NCBI GenBank assembly: GCA_002840895.1
Contig: PHCZ01000010.1
Location: 1 to 55,008 of the forward strand
Reading direction: 5' to 3'
Origin: Bacteroidetes bacterium HGW-Bacteroidetes-8
GTDB taxonomy: Bacteria > Bacteroidota > Bacteroidia > Bacteroidales > UBA932
Length of the DNA stretch: 55,008 bases
Below the pieces are notes generated by a model. It was not told the DNA's origin and did not search any database. It was given only the letters and a program-made list of their open reading frames with translations. Below, piece by piece: positions 23,612-32,383 of this stretch. Both the position numbers and the translations under genes were made by a program. The number at the start of each line of letters is the position of its first letter. Position 1 is the first letter of the stretch.

Positions 23612-26600
23612 TTAGAAACTTGCTTGCAGTGATAAATTGAAAGTTCTTGCAAAAGGATATGAAAGCCCTCTCTCAATTTGAATGGAAGAGAATCTGTGTA
23701 AATCGTTTGTAGTAAAGCCTAAACGTAGCGATTTAAAGTACTTTAAACTCTTTAGGTTCTCTTTGGTAAACATATACGAAATGTTAATCGAAGAAAATTC
23801 CAAATAGTCATTTTTCTGAACAAATCTTGAAGTTGGTTTTGTTGCACTTTTATCTTTAACATCCTTGAAAAGAGTAATATCACCGGGATTTCTCCATCTT
23901 TCCGAAAAGACTCTTTTATCACAGTTAAACTTATAATCTACACTCTCTACTCTATCTACAAGGGTTTGGTTGTAAAGATTTCCTCCAAAACTATATCTTG
24001 AACTGAGGTTAAATGTAAGCCCTTTCCAGGTAAAATTCAGGCCAAGTGATCCTGTAAGTTTTGGATCAGTTGTAGCATACGGGACTTGGTCTTCGGCCGA
24101 CCAGACATATGTTTTGTTCCCCTCTTTATCAAGAAAGATCTCTTTTCCGTTTGCAGGATCAATTCCAAGAGAGCGGACAACCCAAATTGTACTCATCGAT
24201 TGTCCCTCAATAAATCTAACCTTTGGGTATACCTTAGAGATATCTGTACCCGCTCCAGAAGTCTCTTTATCTACCTGTTCATTCCAGGCAACCAACGTAT
24301 TTGAAATTTTGGTTAATCTATTTATGTTGTGATTACCGTTTCCACTGATTGAAAGCATTATATCTTTGGATTTGATCAAAACAGCTCTTATTGAGAAATC
24401 GTATCCATTGTTTTGTGACTCTCCAAGATTCTCCATATATGATGAGAAACCAAGAGATGGTGCTAAAGCTACTGACGTAAGCAGGTCCTTGGATTTACTT
24501 TGATATATATCTGCAGAGATTAAAATTTTGTTATCCAGAAATGCCATATCTATCCCCAAGTTGGATTTATTTGTTTTTTGCCATTTTAGATTGGGGTTTC
24601 CCATACCCATCATAAGCGCACCAACCGCATAAAAACCATAAAACTGACTACTGATATATTCGTATTTCGACATTGATTGGTATGGATCAAATGATTGACT
24701 TCCGGTTACTCCTATTGATCCTCTTAGTTTTAATTGGTTTATGAACTCAACCGATTTCATAAACTTCTCTCTGTGAATGTTGTATCCGGCACCGATTGAC
24801 CAGAATGGAGCCCATCTGCTATCTTTACCAAACTTGGAAGAGATATCTGCTCTTAATGACACATCAACAAAGTAGATATTATTGTAGGAGTAGTTAGAGT
24901 TCAAAAATACTCCGGCACTCCTGCTTTTGCTGCTTAACCCTCTCGGCTTCTCAGTTTCGTGATAAGAATTTGCAAAGGAGGGATAGCTAAGAAATTCAGC
25001 AACGAATCCTTGTGCCGTAAATCCATCTTCTTCTGCATCCATATCGGAATAGCTTATTCCTGAATTGAGTGTTAAAAAATTACTTTTTATATTGGTTGAG
25101 TAGGACATAAGAAAATTCCCTTGCATTGTGATCTGCTTGGAATTTAAACTTCTGTATATACCCCTTTTAGATATATCTATCGATGTTCCGAACATTGTGT
25201 GAAGTGAAGAGAAGAACTGTTCAGTCTTTCCATTTCTAATGTTGATTGAACCATTTCCTGTCAATCTGAATTTTGGTGTGACATTCCATTTAACTTCAAA
25301 ATTCTCTGAAAAGAGGTTGTAATCACTTATGTTCTTTTCATTTAGCGTTGTGTTCCACAATGGATTGCTTACACTTCCTGCTGTACTTGATCCTGTTTTT
25401 AGCATCAATAAATAGTTTCCATCTTCGTCCGTTATGTTGTAATATGGATTTAGTCTACCGTATTGACTGAAACTTCCATATGGAGAGTTAACTGAATGAA
25501 CATTATCGTAGTTGATTGAATTGGAGAATATCAGATTGTTATACCTATATGTGAGGCGTGAACCAACAGAGTACCTATCCCTGCCGGAACCCTTCATAAT
25601 CCCTGAAGAGGGATTTAGTGCCGCTGTAAGTGAATAGGTCAAAGATTTATCACCACCACTAACAGATAGGTTGTGGTTGAGATCGTGGCTTACACTTAAG
25701 GGTTTATTAAGCCAATAAGTATCATACCCCCTCTCAACATTTTTGAGTTTTTCATTATACTCTTCTGAATATCTTTGTACAGTTCCGGTAATAAGCTCTA
25801 ATTCTAGCTTTTCTCTTGAATTTAAAATGTCATAAGAGGTAAGATCGGGAGCAGTAAATACATATTTAGCACTATAATCGAATCTTAACTGCCCCTGAAC
25901 CGGCTTTATAAGTTCAAGAACAACAATGCCGTTCGCTGCTTTTGATCCATAAATAGCAGTCGCAGAGGCATCCTTCAATATTGTAACGCTCTCTATCCTT
26001 AAAGGGTCAAGGTCAAACACCTTCTCTACACCCATTTCAAAACCATCTACTATAAAAAGCGGCATATTGGGGTCCCCTTCAAAAGCATTTCTCAAAGTTG
26101 TTACGCTATTTGCACCCCTGACCTGAAACTCGGGCATAGCATTTGGATTTGAACCGGCGCTGTTATTCTCAACTATCTTAAATGATGGATCAATACTTTG
26201 AAGTACAGTAAAGAGATTTGTGGTACTAATATTCTGGATATCTGCTTTTGTAATTGTTGTTGCAGACCCTGTATAGGTCGATTTATTTGCATTGTAGTAA
26301 CCGGTAACAACCACATCACTCAGAATTGCAGCATCCTCCTCCATAATTATATTCCAGTTTGTGTTGTTTGAGGAATTAATAACCTTTGTCTTCATACCAA
26401 CAAAGCGGAACTCAAGAACCGAGGTTATTTTATCTTCGGTCTCAATCTCAAATGCCCCTTTTTCATCTGTAACGACCCCCTTGCGAGTTCCCCTCAACAG
26501 AATTGCTACACCTGGCAGAGGTTGGTTGTTGTTATCAAACACAAACCCCTTAATACTCTCTCTCTTTTGTGTAGGTTTAGTCACCGGAGTACTTTTTAAA

Positions 26601-26923
26601 ATAGTTACAGTATTTCCGTCAATTGAGTACTTTAGAGCGGTACCCTTAAGGCATAGATCTAATGCCTCTCCAATTTGTCCGTCTGAAACCTTTATAGTAA
26701 GGTTTTTAACCTCACTGATGACATTGACATCATAGATAAAAAAACAGCCTGTCTGTTTTTTTATTAACCCGATAACAGATTCAAGAGTTGCCCCTTTAAC
26801 ATCCAGAGTGATACTCTTTTTCACTTGTTTAAACCCGAATGAAGTGTAGGGCAGAAGCAGTAATCCAAGTAAAAGAAAGAGAGGTAAATATCTCTTTCGA
26901 TTTAAGTTAATTAATTGAAACAT
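23612..26923 (-). CDS. SusC/RagA TonB-dependent transporter with signalling domain (locus A)
   Basis: The protein has 1103 residues and the same plan as the locus B transporter: signal peptide with LLLGLLLLPYTSFG, STN domain (TLESVIGLIKKQTGCFFIY), regulatory-like beta domain, plug (VVVTGYYNANKSTYTGS; IYGSKAANGIVVL) and barrel. The upstream bases equivalent to the locus B ATG at 17998 read CCA here, which fixes the start at the internal methionine in both. Insertions such as MLKTGSSTAGSV and the variable loops near 720-760 set the barrel apart from locus B and point to a different ligand. Confidence 0.94.
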   Translation of the reverse strand: MFQLINLNRKRYLPLFLLLGLLLLPYTSFGFKQVKKSITLDVKGATLESVIGLIKKQTGCFFIYDVNVISEVKNLTIKVSDGQIGEALDLCLKGTALKYSIDGNTVTILKSTPVTKPTQKRESIKGFVFDNNNQPLPGVAILLRGTRKGVVTDEKGAFEIETEDKITSVLEFRFVGMKTKVINSSNNTNWNIIMEEDAAILSDVVVTGYYNANKSTYTGSATTITKADIQNISTTNLFTVLQSIDPSFKIVENNSAGSNPNAMPEFQVRGANSVTTLRNAFEGDPNMPLFIVDGFEMGVEKVFDLDPLRIESVTILKDASATAIYGSKAANGIVVLELIKPVQGQLRFDYSAKYVFTAPDLTSYDILNSREKLELELITGTVQRYSEEYNEKLKNVERGYDTYWLNKPLSVSHDLNHNLSVSGGDKSLTYSLTAALNPSSGIMKGSGRDRYSVGSRLTYRYNNLIFSNSINYDNVHSVNSPYGSFSQYGRLNPYYNITDEDGNYLLMLKTGSSTAGSVSNPLWNTTLNEKNISDYNLFSENFEVKWNVTPKFRLTGNGSINIRNGKTEQFFSSLHTMFGTSIDISKRGIYRSLNSKQITMQGNFLMSYSTNIKSNFLTLNSGISYSDMDAEEDGFTAQGFVAEFLSYPSFANSYHETEKPRGLSSKSRSAGVFLNSNYSYNNIYFVDVSLRADISSKFGKDSRWAPFWSIGAGYNIHREKFMKSVEFINQLKLRGSIGVTGSQSFDPYQSMSKYEYISSQFYGFYAVGALMMGMGNPNLKWQKTNKSNLGIDMAFLDNKILISADIYQSKSKDLLTSVALAPSLGFSSYMENLGESQNNGYDFSIRAVLIKSKDIMLSISGNGNHNINRLTKISNTLVAWNEQVDKETSGAGTDISKVYPKVRFIEGQSMSTIWVVRSLGIDPANGKEIFLDKEGNKTYVWSAEDQVPYATTDPKLTGSLGLNFTWKGLTFNLSSRYSFGGNLYNQTLVDRVESVDYKFNCDKRVFSERWRNPGDITLFKDVKDKSATKPTSRFVQKNDYLEFSSINISYMFTKENLKSLKYFKSLRLGFTTNDLHRFSSIQIERGLSYPFARTFNLSLQASF

Positions 26924-26967
26924 AAAAAATTGTTTTGGAATTATTATAGTTTAAGTTTTAAAATTTT

Positions 26968-28101
26968 CTACTCCTCAATAGAAAGAATACTTACCCTTTC
27001 ATTTTCAAATTTGAAATTAAATCTTCCTGCTCCCGCCAATTTCTGTAACACAGAATCTATTGATTGAAATTTCTTAACAACAGCATACATTTTCCTGTTT
27101 TGGAGATTAAAATCATCTATGGTATAGTTTACACCATACCAATCTGATAGTTCTCCTAAAATATCTTTAAGAGTAACATTGTCAAATACAAAAAAGCCAT
27201 CTTTCCAAAGAGTATATATCTGTGTATCTACCTCTTTTATTGTTATGGTCTTGCTTTCATATGAGTAGCTTAGTTGTTCGCCGGGCGAGATTTTATTAAT
27301 ATGTTCTCCGCACTCTACCATTAGTGAACCTGACTCAAGAGTGATTGATGCATCTTCTCCTGTCTTGTCATTGACATTAAATTTTGTTCCAAGAACAGTA
27401 ACTTTAGAGAGTTTTGTTTTTACCGTGAAGGGTCTCTCCATCTCCTTTGAAACATCAAAGAAACACTCTCCGTCGATGGTTACATCTCTATTGTATTTTC
27501 TCTCTTTAGATGCAAAATTTATTGAGCTATTGGAGTTTATCCACACTCTACTACCATCCGGTAAAATTATTCTATACATCTTATTCGATGGAGTATAGAC
27601 AGATATAGGGTAAATTGATTGTCCCTTGGATGATGATAGTTTCAGGCTCTCTTTAGTTATAATGAAATTTTGATCAAGATTATTAATGTTCTTATTAGCA
27701 AGCTCTGAGGTTCCGTCAGAAAATTCAATAATAACATCATTACCTGAGATTGCTCTCTGTTTACTGGTAATTGAAGTGATACTCAAATTATCACTATTTT
27801 GAATGAAAACAGCTATTGCGACTAATAGGAGAATAACAGCAGCATACTTCAATCCGATTTTTGTCATATCCAGTAATCTTCTCTTTCTGCTCCTGAAAAA
27901 TATTGTATCCCAATGAGGCTTTCTGTTTTTTATGAATTTAAGAGATGTCAACTCATCCATCTCATTCAATGCGCTATCCAGTTTTTCTCTTAATGCAGGA
28001 TTTTCGTTACTCCAATCCTCAAGAATTGATTTTTTTATAGGATCAAGTCTGTTCTCTCTTGATTCAATAATTAGTTCTATTATATACTCTTCATTTAACA
28101 T
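26968..28101 (-). CDS. FecR-type anti-sigma factor (locus A)
   Basis: The protein has 377 residues, identical in length and layout to the locus B copy: cytosolic N-terminus, membrane segment about 83-101 (KYAAVILLLVAIAVFIQ), FecR domain with IILPDGSRVWIN and LGTKFNV, and DUF4974 (MYAVVKKFQSIDSVLQKL). The cytosolic segment LDPIKKSILEDWSNENPAL differs from locus B at only a few positions, so cross-binding between the two sigma factors is possible. Confidence 0.93.
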   Translation of the reverse strand: MLNEEYIIELIIESRENRLDPIKKSILEDWSNENPALREKLDSALNEMDELTSLKFIKNRKPHWDTIFFRSRKRRLLDMTKIGLKYAAVILLLVAIAVFIQNSDNLSITSITSKQRAISGNDVIIEFSDGTSELANKNINNLDQNFIITKESLKLSSSKGQSIYPISVYTPSNKMYRIILPDGSRVWINSNSSINFASKERKYNRDVTIDGECFFDVSKEMERPFTVKTKLSKVTVLGTKFNVNDKTGEDASITLESGSLMVECGEHINKISPGEQLSYSYESKTITIKEVDTQIYTLWKDGFFVFDNVTLKDILGELSDWYGVNYTIDDFNLQNRKMYAVVKKFQSIDSVLQKLAGAGRFNFKFENERVSILSIEE

Positions 28102-28124
28102 CGGATCATTATTTTACAATTCGT

Positions 28125-28637
28125 TTAAAATAGAACTAAGATTGATGGCAAGCTGCTCATCCTCTTTTTAATGGTAGAGAATGCGATATTCATATGAGAT
28201 TTTACAGTGTGAAAAGAGAGATTCATCTCTTTTGCCACCTCGGCGTATTTCATTCTTTCGAAATAAATTTTTCTTAATACCTCTTTACATTTTGGCGTCA
28301 GATCTGAGATTACTCTCCTAAGTTTCTCTTCTCTTTCAGCTAATTCAACAATGTCGGTTACTTCATCTGCCGGGTGATAATTGAATGTATCCACACGAAC
28401 TTCACTTTTATACTTTTTTGTCGAGACGTAATTCAGAGCTGAGTTTTTTAGACAGACATATAAAAACCCAATATTGATATTATTTATTGCAGGATTGGAA
28501 AGAAGTTTAACAAAGAGATCCTGAACAATATCTTCTGCTGTAGATGTAGATTTTACGATCTGTTTAACATAGAAAACCATCTGACAATAGTGATTATCAT
28601 AAATGGCTCTCAATGATATGTTATTTTTATTATTCAT
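28125..28637 (-). CDS. ECF sigma-70 factor (locus A)
   Basis: The protein has 170 residues. Region 2 (TAEDIVQDLFVKLL) and region 4 (DLTPKCKEVLRKIYFERMKY; LSFHTVKSHMNIAFSTIKKRM) closely match the locus B factor. The recognition helix differs by a single residue (KSH versus KSQ) over the visible HTH, so the two probably read the same or very similar promoters. The start codon lies 10 nt after the 3' arm of a leader hairpin. Confidence 0.92.
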   Translation of the reverse strand: MNNKNNISLRAIYDNHYCQMVFYVKQIVKSTSTAEDIVQDLFVKLLSNPAINNINIGFLYVCLKNSALNYVSTKKYKSEVRVDTFNYHPADEVTDIVELAEREEKLRRVISDLTPKCKEVLRKIYFERMKYAEVAKEMNLSFHTVKSHMNIAFSTIKKRMSSLPSILVLF

Positions 28638-28647
28638 TTTTTAAAAA

Positions 28648-28736
28648 GCCGGAAGTAATACAGTTCTTAACCCAACTAACCAATTAAACTAGCTAACTAT
28701 AAAACTTTTTATACAGTTTATGGCATTACCTCCGGC
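28648..28736 (-). promoter_or_regulatory. Leader hairpin before the locus A sigma gene
   Basis: On the minus strand GCCGGAGGTAAT pairs with ATTACTTCCGGC over 12 base pairs with one G-U, followed by TTTTT and the start codon 10 nt later. Compared with locus B the outer GCCGG is conserved while the inner pairs have changed on both sides, so the pairing is kept by compensating substitutions. The loop again contains TTGGTTAGTT-like repeats. Confidence 0.6.
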
Positions 28737-28781
28737 GTTCGTTACTTAACAATTATATATATAACAAAACCGGGCGATTTT

Positions 28782-30098
28782 TTACCTAGTAGAAATAGGA
28801 TCTACCGGATAAGGGAGACCTGCCTCCTTTAACAGCGCATCAATTTTTTCGGCCTCGTGAGCAGGGTCATCGTATGGTCTGAGTTCATTATATCTTACAA
28901 TACCTTTAGTATCAATGATTGCAACGTGAGGGATACCTCTTACTCCATATAGTGGATTGAATACACTTGTTTTTGAAAATGCTACCTCCCAGGTGATCTC
29001 CATATCTTTCATAAAAGATGGCATATAGGAGATCTCCTTTTCGGGATTATCTTTTGTATCATACCTGGCTCTGTTTTTTCTGTCCATATGGTATCCCTGA
29101 GGGCTTGTAATTCCAATAATTATAACCGGATACTCTTTGTATCTCTCTTGTAACATTCTGACATTAGGAAAACTGCCGACACAAGGAGAACACCAGGTTG
29201 CCCAAAAATCAATTATCACAACTTTGCCTTTTGTGTCGGACAATTTTGTTATTTCCGGGTTGCTGCACCACAGAAATTCTATCTCCGGAGCTTTGCTGTT
29301 TATTAATTTCCCCTTAGAATAATCACTATTTATGTATTCATATGAATTTTTAAAATGATCCACTGTCCTTTTATCTGCCGGGTATTTTAAAGGGAGAGTC
29401 TCTATTGAATCAATCACATCTTTAGTTTTCTGACTTATGAGCTCTCTGAATACCTGAATGCTATCCTGAGGCAGATTGATCTTTTCCGAAGCAATTACTT
29501 TAAACATTGTGATTGCTGCCGATGAGACTTTGTAGCTGGTATTTAATTTTAATGATGAATATATTCCATCAAGAAGGTGTGTCTCCTTAATTGCCTCAGG
29601 CAAAAGAAATTGAAGTCGGGAGAAAATTTCGGCTGCCTGGTAATCCCTACCCTTAACAAATTGAGCAAGAGCAGGGTGCTTTGTAAACTCCTCATATACT
29701 TTTGCCCACTTAACCTGGTCGTTTAATTCCGTTGATAATGCATCGGGATAGTACAACATCTTTAGACAAGATGCTTTTGCTCCGTTAACACTTTGATCTT
29801 TTGACATTCTGACAAATGACGGATAGAAAATAACTCTTAATGTTCTGTTTTTATAGATATCTGCATCTTTTGGAAGATTTGCAAAATCATCTAAGGAGAA
29901 TTGAACATCTTTATATTTAGTAAGCAGATTGTTCTGTTTTTCTGCTGCTGCTTTACTCTCTGTTTTAAATAATAGCTCAATCTCTTGTGATTCTTTTACA
30001 AGCTCATATAATGATTCTTTGGTAATATTCTGACTCCAGAGATTTGAACTGAATGTAAAAGAGATTAGCAATAAAATTAATAATGTTTTGATTTTCAT
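28782..30098 (-). CDS. Secreted TlpA-type thioredoxin (after locus C)
   Basis: The protein has 438 residues with a signal peptide (MKIKTLLILLLISFTFSSNLWSQ in full; cleavage expected after about 22). A helical region (about 25-265) is homologous to the middle of the 596-aa protein at 9123-10913. It is followed by a TlpA/AhpC-type thioredoxin domain with CSPC at 303-306 and GIPHVAIID near 400. It should reduce or isomerise disulfides in the periplasm or at the outer membrane. It lies downstream of locus C across a terminator-like hairpin. It also sits directly upstream of the locus A leader, so it may belong to either unit. Confidence 0.87.
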   Translation of the reverse strand: MKIKTLLILLLISFTFSSNLWSQNITKESLYELVKESQEIELLFKTESKAAAEKQNNLLTKYKDVQFSLDDFANLPKDADIYKNRTLRVIFYPSFVRMSKDQSVNGAKASCLKMLYYPDALSTELNDQVKWAKVYEEFTKHPALAQFVKGRDYQAAEIFSRLQFLLPEAIKETHLLDGIYSSLKLNTSYKVSSAAITMFKVIASEKINLPQDSIQVFRELISQKTKDVIDSIETLPLKYPADKRTVDHFKNSYEYINSDYSKGKLINSKAPEIEFLWCSNPEITKLSDTKGKVVIIDFWATWCSPCVGSFPNVRMLQERYKEYPVIIIGITSPQGYHMDRKNRARYDTKDNPEKEISYMPSFMKDMEITWEVAFSKTSVFNPLYGVRGIPHVAIIDTKGIVRYNELRPYDDPAHEAEKIDALLKEAGLPYPVDPISTR

Positions 30099-30116
30099 AT
30101 ATAGTAATTTAAAAAA

Positions 30117-30141
30117 GAATCCCGGCTGTTAACCGGGATTC
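30117..30141 (-). terminator. Terminator of locus C
   Basis: On the minus strand GAATCCCGG and CCGGGATTC form a perfect 9-bp stem with a 7-nt loop, followed by TTTTTT. It lies between the last locus C lipoprotein and the TlpA gene, matching the placement of the hairpin after locus B. Confidence 0.85.
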
Positions 30142-30160
30142 CTAAAGTTTTATAATTATA

Positions 30161-30886
30161 TTAAATAGCAGGGGTTTTTACAACAATCTCGCTCGAATAC
30201 GCGTAATTTACTTTTCGCGCTCCTGTTGATGTCTTACCTCTGTAGTAAGATACGTAGGCCACAATTTTGTACTCTGTATTTGCGGTCAGACCTGAAGTTA
30301 TAGTAGTTGTATAGTCATTCAGAGTCCAGGGATCGGATGCAGTTGTGATATTTTTTGTAGTCCCCGAAACAGTTACATCTCTTGTATCACTCTTCTTAAG
30401 ATATTTAAATCCACGTGAAATTACAGTAGAATAACCGTGATTTACTAATGCCTTAAGCTGTATTGATGTTTTTGTAACAGCTAAAACAGATGTCACCGGA
30501 TCAATGGTTACTACAGGAATCTGAGTTGGCTTAATTAAAATATCCGGGACAATTGTATTGTTAGGGTCTGTTACATCAACAAAAATCTGGGTTGGGCAAT
30601 ATAAAGAGTCGTTAGTTGGTACTACCGAATACTTACCGGTAGCAAGATGTGAAACAGTGAAACTACCATCTTCTTTACTGTATGTCAGATACATAGACTT
30701 ACTGATCGTGTCAGTAACTATAATATAGATATCCTTGGCCGGCTGGTTTGAAGATTCAAATTTTAAAACCCCGCTTAATCTACCCGATGGAAGACCTGGA
30801 CCAAAGATATCATCCTTCTTACACGAACTAAATAGTGTAAGGGTTGATATTAATACTATTAATATTTTTAAATATTTTCTATTCAT
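30161..30886 (-). CDS. SusD-associated lipoprotein with regulatory-like and FN3-like domains (locus C)
   Basis: The protein has 241 residues with the lipobox LFSSCKKDDIFG. Residues about 35-115 resemble a carboxypeptidase-regulatory-like or DUF3823 beta-sandwich (LSGVLKFESSNQPAKDIYI, SKEDGSFTVSHLATGKYSV). Residues about 125-240 resemble a fibronectin-like domain (TKTSIQLKALVNHGYSTVI, SGLTANTEYKIVAYVSY). It lies 26 nt after SusD and takes the place occupied by DUF4843 and PKD-like proteins in loci A and B. It is probably a surface spacer or binding module; no catalytic residues are visible. Confidence 0.72.
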   Translation of the reverse strand: MNRKYLKILIVLISTLTLFSSCKKDDIFGPGLPSGRLSGVLKFESSNQPAKDIYIIVTDTISKSMYLTYSKEDGSFTVSHLATGKYSVVPTNDSLYCPTQIFVDVTDPNNTIVPDILIKPTQIPVVTIDPVTSVLAVTKTSIQLKALVNHGYSTVISRGFKYLKKSDTRDVTVSGTTKNITTASDPWTLNDYTTTITSGLTANTEYKIVAYVSYYRGKTSTGARKVNYAYSSEIVVKTPAI

Positions 30887-30911
30887 AACTTTTTAATATT
30901 ACTTTTTGATA

Positions 30912-32375
30912 TTAATAACCAGGATTTTGTTTGCATAGCTCATTAACTACTATCTCGTTGACGTGAATTGGTTTGACGCATTTCTTAATATCGTCTATAG
31001 TAGAGAGATTTTGCTTTTGTCCAATGATTTTTGGCAAACCGTTTGAATCTTTGAACCTGAGACTTGCTTCGTAATCAATTCCGCTTTCAAGGGCTAACTC
31101 TTTTAATAACACCAGGTATACAAAGTCCAACAATTCTTCGTTTCCTGCGATTTGCTGCTCGGTGAACGGGGTATCTTTTGCTCTTACAAGTAACGGATTA
31201 AGTATGTTCAAAACGTCTGTAACACTACCTGTTGTTCTTGCAATTGCTTCAGCTTTTAATACTTGCATCTCGCCAAGTCGTAAGTATATGAAAGCAGAAT
31301 TTGCAACAAGTTCGGCATCGGATAATCCATATGTTGCAATTTTACCTGCTGATCCATAATTTTTAGAATATACATTAGTACTAGGTGTATAAGTATCAAT
31401 TGTATCGTTAATAGCTTTATTGTATTGAGTACCTATATTTGAAAGGCTCTTTAAAAAATCGGTTGCTCTATAATAACCTGACCACCTGCAACGTACTGTT
31501 CCAAGATTGGATGCTACTGTATTAGAAGATATAAACAAACTAAATATCACCTCTTTAGAAGCATTTCTCTTCTTGAAAATTGAGTAGTGGTCACTCTCCA
31601 TAGCAAACTTACCGGAAGAGATTACATCATTGGTCAAAGTAACAACTTCACTCCAGTCTGCCGCACTACCTCTCATTGCAAGAAGTTTAGCTTTAAAAGC
31701 TTTTGCCGTTTGTTTAGAAGCTCTGTAAACAGTAGTGAAATCCGGCCCGTTTGCAATGCAATAGTCAAGATCTTCTATGAGTTTATCATAACTATCTTTC
31801 ACATTTAATCTGGCAACTCTGAAATTAGTTAAATTGACCGGTTCGTCTCTGTATAACAATCCGAATTCGGAATCTATATCAAAGAAGTAACAGTAATTTC
31901 TGAACAAAAAGAAGTTTGCAAAGAATCTCATAAATCTTGTCTCGGCAATTATCTCCTTTTTCTTATCTGCGGTAAAGAGTGATTCGTCTACATCTTCAAT
32001 CAGTTCTAAAACCCAGTTAGCAGCATTGATCATTCTGTATGCTCCTTGCCACTTTGCACTATATGAACCATCGGCTCTCATTGTGTTGAAAATGAGTTCT
32101 CCCTCATAACCTGCCTCCAGACCTCCGGCAGAGCTTCCCGAGCCTCGTGTTGTACCACAAAGATGGCTAAAGTCAAGACCATAGTGCCACTCCCATTGGT
32201 AACCTCCGGCAAGATATGAGTAGACACCAACCAAAGCTGTCTCAGCAGTCTTCTGGTCTGAGATTACATTGTAGTCCACATTTTTATGAGCAGGAACCTG
32301 TTCGTCCAGTATCTTATTACATGAGGATACTGACAAACCAATTATCGTAATTATAAAAAATAATTTTTTCATCAT
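30912..32375 (-). CDS. SusD/RagB substrate-binding lipoprotein (locus C)
   Basis: The protein has 487 residues with the lipobox LSVSSCNKILDEQVP. TPR-type helices (IIAETRFMRFFANFFLFRNY) and the SusD middle region are clear. The end ELCKQNPGY is the common SusD terminus, unlike the shortened ends in loci A and B. It is not a close relative of the A/B pair. It lies 9 nt after the SusC gene. A second ATG one codon in is equally good as a start. Confidence 0.93.
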   Translation of the reverse strand: MMKKLFFIITIIGLSVSSCNKILDEQVPAHKNVDYNVISDQKTAETALVGVYSYLAGGYQWEWHYGLDFSHLCGTTRGSGSSAGGLEAGYEGELIFNTMRADGSYSAKWQGAYRMINAANWVLELIEDVDESLFTADKKKEIIAETRFMRFFANFFLFRNYCYFFDIDSEFGLLYRDEPVNLTNFRVARLNVKDSYDKLIEDLDYCIANGPDFTTVYRASKQTAKAFKAKLLAMRGSAADWSEVVTLTNDVISSGKFAMESDHYSIFKKRNASKEVIFSLFISSNTVASNLGTVRCRWSGYYRATDFLKSLSNIGTQYNKAINDTIDTYTPSTNVYSKNYGSAGKIATYGLSDAELVANSAFIYLRLGEMQVLKAEAIARTTGSVTDVLNILNPLLVRAKDTPFTEQQIAGNEELLDFVYLVLLKELALESGIDYEASLRFKDSNGLPKIIGQKQNLSTIDDIKKCVKPIHVNEIVVNELCKQNPGY

Positions 32376-32383
32376 ATAATTTT

